NCBI GenBank assembly: GCA_003519585.1
Contig: DOWL01000218.1
Span: 1-6,195 of the forward strand
Origin: Nocardioides sp.
GTDB taxonomy: Bacteria > Actinomycetota > Actinomycetes > Propionibacteriales > Nocardioidaceae
Length of the DNA: 6,195 bases
Direction of reading: 5' to 3'
Under the pieces are notes generated by a model, which had not been told where the DNA came from, made no database searches, and saw nothing but the letters and a program-made list of their open reading frames with translations. The first letter of the stretch is position 1, and each line of letters starts with the position of its first letter. Of this stretch, positions 5,066 to 6,195 are shown in pieces. The position numbers were made by a program, and so were the translations under genes.

Positions 5066-5866
5066 TCAGCCGGCGCCGCCCTGCTTGCTCTGGTCGTCCT
5101 GCGGCTGCGCCGTCTGGGTCACCGTCGCCGGCGCCGGGGCCACCAGCTCGAACTGCACGTCGGTCGGCTCGCCGCCGTACGCCGCGGCGCGCACGTGGTA
5201 GAAGCCGGGCAGCGCCCAAGCGGTGCGGTCGGAGCACTCGTCGTCGGAGCGCATCGCGTTCCACACCACCGGCACCTGGGTCACCGAGGCAAGCCGGACC
5301 ACGACGTCGGTGGTCGGGATCGCGTCGGGGCACTGCTTGCTCAGCCAGATCTGGTCGTGTCCGGAGACGATGTTGACCGTCACCGACTCCGGCGAGACCT
5401 GCCAGGTGCAGGCTTGGCTGGTCTTGGTCTGCAGGTTGAGCATCACGGTCACGTCCGACCCGCCGATGGGCGAGGGCACAGTAGGCGTGATGAACACGTC
5501 GTCGTCGGCGCACGGACCGGTCGGGTCCGGCAGCACGGGCGTCGGCGGCGGTGTGGGGGTCGGGTCGGAGATCGGGTCAGAGGTGGCAGATGCCTGGCCA
5601 CCGTTGCCCTTCCCCTTGCCCTGGTGCTTCTTCCCCTTGCCCTTCTTCGTGGGCTCGGTGGTCGGGTCGGTCACGGAGACGGTCGCCGTCGGGCTGGTCA
5701 ATGTCGAGGCGCCGGCTTGCTCGGCCTGCCCGTCGGAGCTGCCGTCGCTGCCGTGGCCGAGCACCTTGCCGACCCCGAGGAACACCACGAGCGCGATGCT
5801 CAGCACCGCGAGCCGGCGCCGCCAGTAGACGCCTGCCGGCAGGGGTCCACGCGTGCTCGCAGGCAT
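5066..5866 (-). CDS. Membrane-anchored extracytoplasmic protein, function unknown (Rv3587c-like position)
   Basis: A 266-aa protein not recognised by function. A short N-terminal stretch with RRR (16-18) precedes one hydrophobic segment (about 19-37), predicting N-in, C-out anchoring; no lipobox is seen. An extended low-complexity region follows: Ser/Thr/Asp-rich, then KKGKGKKHQGKGKGNGG (74-90), then Pro/Thr-rich (about 96-117). The folded part (about 118-243) is beta-rich and has four cysteines (119, 153, 179, 211), enough for two disulfides outside the cell. A Gln-rich tail ends it. ATG at 5866 is chosen because TACCGT lies seven bases upstream; the GTG at 5875 would overlap that box. In M. 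tuberculosis a conserved membrane protein (Rv3587c) sits between disA and mutY, so this may be its positional counterpart. Divergent from mutY. Confidence 0.8.
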   Translation of the reverse strand: MPASTRGPLPAGVYWRRRLAVLSIALVVFLGVGKVLGHGSDGSSDGQAEQAGASTLTSPTATVSVTDPTTEPTKKGKGKKHQGKGKGNGGQASATSDPISDPTPTPPPTPVLPDPTGPCADDDVFITPTVPSPIGGSDVTVMLNLQTKTSQACTWQVSPESVTVNIVSGHDQIWLSKQCPDAIPTTDVVVRLASVTQVPVVWNAMRSDDECSDRTAWALPGFYHVRAAAYGGEPTDVQFELVAPAPATVTQTAQPQDDQSKQGGAG

Positions 5867-5873
5867 GTCTTGC

Positions 5874-5879
5874 ACGGTA
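5874..5879 (-). promoter_or_regulatory. -10 box for leaderless membrane-protein transcript (TACCGT)
   Basis: TACCGT on the minus strand is seven bases before the ATG at 5866, with no Shine-Dalgarno sequence. It fits the same pattern seen at radA, the cupin and mutY. No clear -35 is present. Confidence 0.45.
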
Positions 5880-5923
5880 TGACGCCATGGGCCGCCGACC
5901 GGGTACCCACGCCGCAGGGCGGT

Positions 5924-5929
5924 TACCCT
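5924..5929 (+). promoter_or_regulatory. -10 box for leaderless mutY transcript (TACCCT)
   Basis: TACCCT is seven bases before the ATG at 5937, with no Shine-Dalgarno sequence. With the minus-strand box at 5874-5879 it makes a compact divergent promoter region of 70 bp between the two start codons, which also contains the palindrome GGGTACCC (5901-5908). Confidence 0.5.
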
Positions 5930-5936
5930 CCCAGCG

Positions 5937-6195
5937 ATGCACGCCCTCCACCAGCCGGTCCTCGACTGGTACGCCGACCACGCCCGTGACCTGCCCTGGC
6001 GTCGGCCGGAGGCCTCGCCGTGGTCGGTGCTGGTCTCCGAGCTGATGCTGCAACAGACCCCGGTCGCGCGGGTGCTGCCCGTGCACGCCGCCTGGTTGGA
6101 GCGGTGGCCGACCCCGGCGGACCTGGCGCGCGAGCCGACGGGCGAGGCGGTCCGCGCCTGGGGGCGACTCGGCTATCCGCGGCGGGCGCTGCGGC
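5937..6195 (+). CDS. mutY: A/G-specific adenine DNA glycosylase MutY (5' part, cut by window end)
   Basis: The first 86 residues of a base-excision repair glycosylase that removes adenine mispaired with 8-oxoguanine. Seen: WYADHARDLPWR (11-22), then the family signature SELMLQQTPVARV (34-46), where E35 aligns with the catalytic glutamate of MutY (SEVMLQQT in E. coli), then WLERWPTPADLA and AVRAWGRLGYPRRALR. The helix-hairpin-helix, catalytic aspartate, iron-sulfur cysteines and the 8-oxoG recognition domain lie beyond the window. The ATG is supported by its normal distance to DLPWR and by the -10 box just upstream. Association with radA-disA is shared with mycobacteria. Confidence 0.95.
   Translation, partial: MHALHQPVLDWYADHARDLPWRRPEASPWSVLVSELMLQQTPVARVLPVHAAWLERWPTPADLAREPTGEAVRAWGRLGYPRRALR

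Overview
The window looks like chromosomal DNA of a high-G+C actinobacterium. G+C is strongly biased at third codon positions, GTG starts are used, and several genes appear to be leaderless. The protein sequences suggest the Nocardioides/Propionibacteriales neighbourhood, but that placement is inference.

Left third (1-2072). A class I SAM-dependent methyltransferase (+) converges on a LacI-family repressor gene (-). Two inverted repeats with the same half-site lie at and just before the methyltransferase start. The gap between the two genes holds an unusual nested palindrome of about 86 bp: two related hairpins flank a central hairpin, and the whole unit is also roughly self-complementary end to end. 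The repressor's own promoter region carries a LacI-type operator (TGGATCGTTCCA) just downstream of a -10 box. An 11-bp copy of it lies 550 bp away inside the repressor gene, as expected for an autoregulated gene with an auxiliary operator.

Middle (2073-4622). radA (DNA branch-migration ATPase) is followed after 48 bp by disA (diadenylate cyclase making c-di-AMP). This pair is conserved in many Gram-positive bacteria, where DisA senses recombination intermediates and RadA acts with it. disA has its own strong ribosome binding site and a plausible -10 box, so it may be expressed both with radA and separately.

Right third (4620-6195). disA meets a small mannose-6-phosphate-isomerase-type cupin (-) tail to tail. 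The two stop codons are the ends of a perfect 12-bp palindrome. Upstream of the cupin, on the same strand, is a gene for a membrane-anchored extracytoplasmic protein with a Lys/Gly-rich and Pro/Thr-rich linker. It is divergent from mutY (adenine DNA glycosylase), which is cut by the window edge. The order radA - disA - membrane protein - mutY resembles M. tuberculosis Rv3585-Rv3589. There a carbonic anhydrase gene sits between the membrane protein and mutY; it is absent here, and a cupin lies on the other side of the membrane-protein gene.

A recurring theme is a TANNNT -10 box exactly 6-7 nt before the start codon, without a Shine-Dalgarno sequence, at radA, the cupin, the membrane protein and mutY. 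This is the signature of leaderless transcription and it helped choose starts. No tRNA, rRNA, CRISPR array, insertion sequence or complete unknown multi-gene system was seen. The least explained items are the nested palindrome and the repeats at the left edge.
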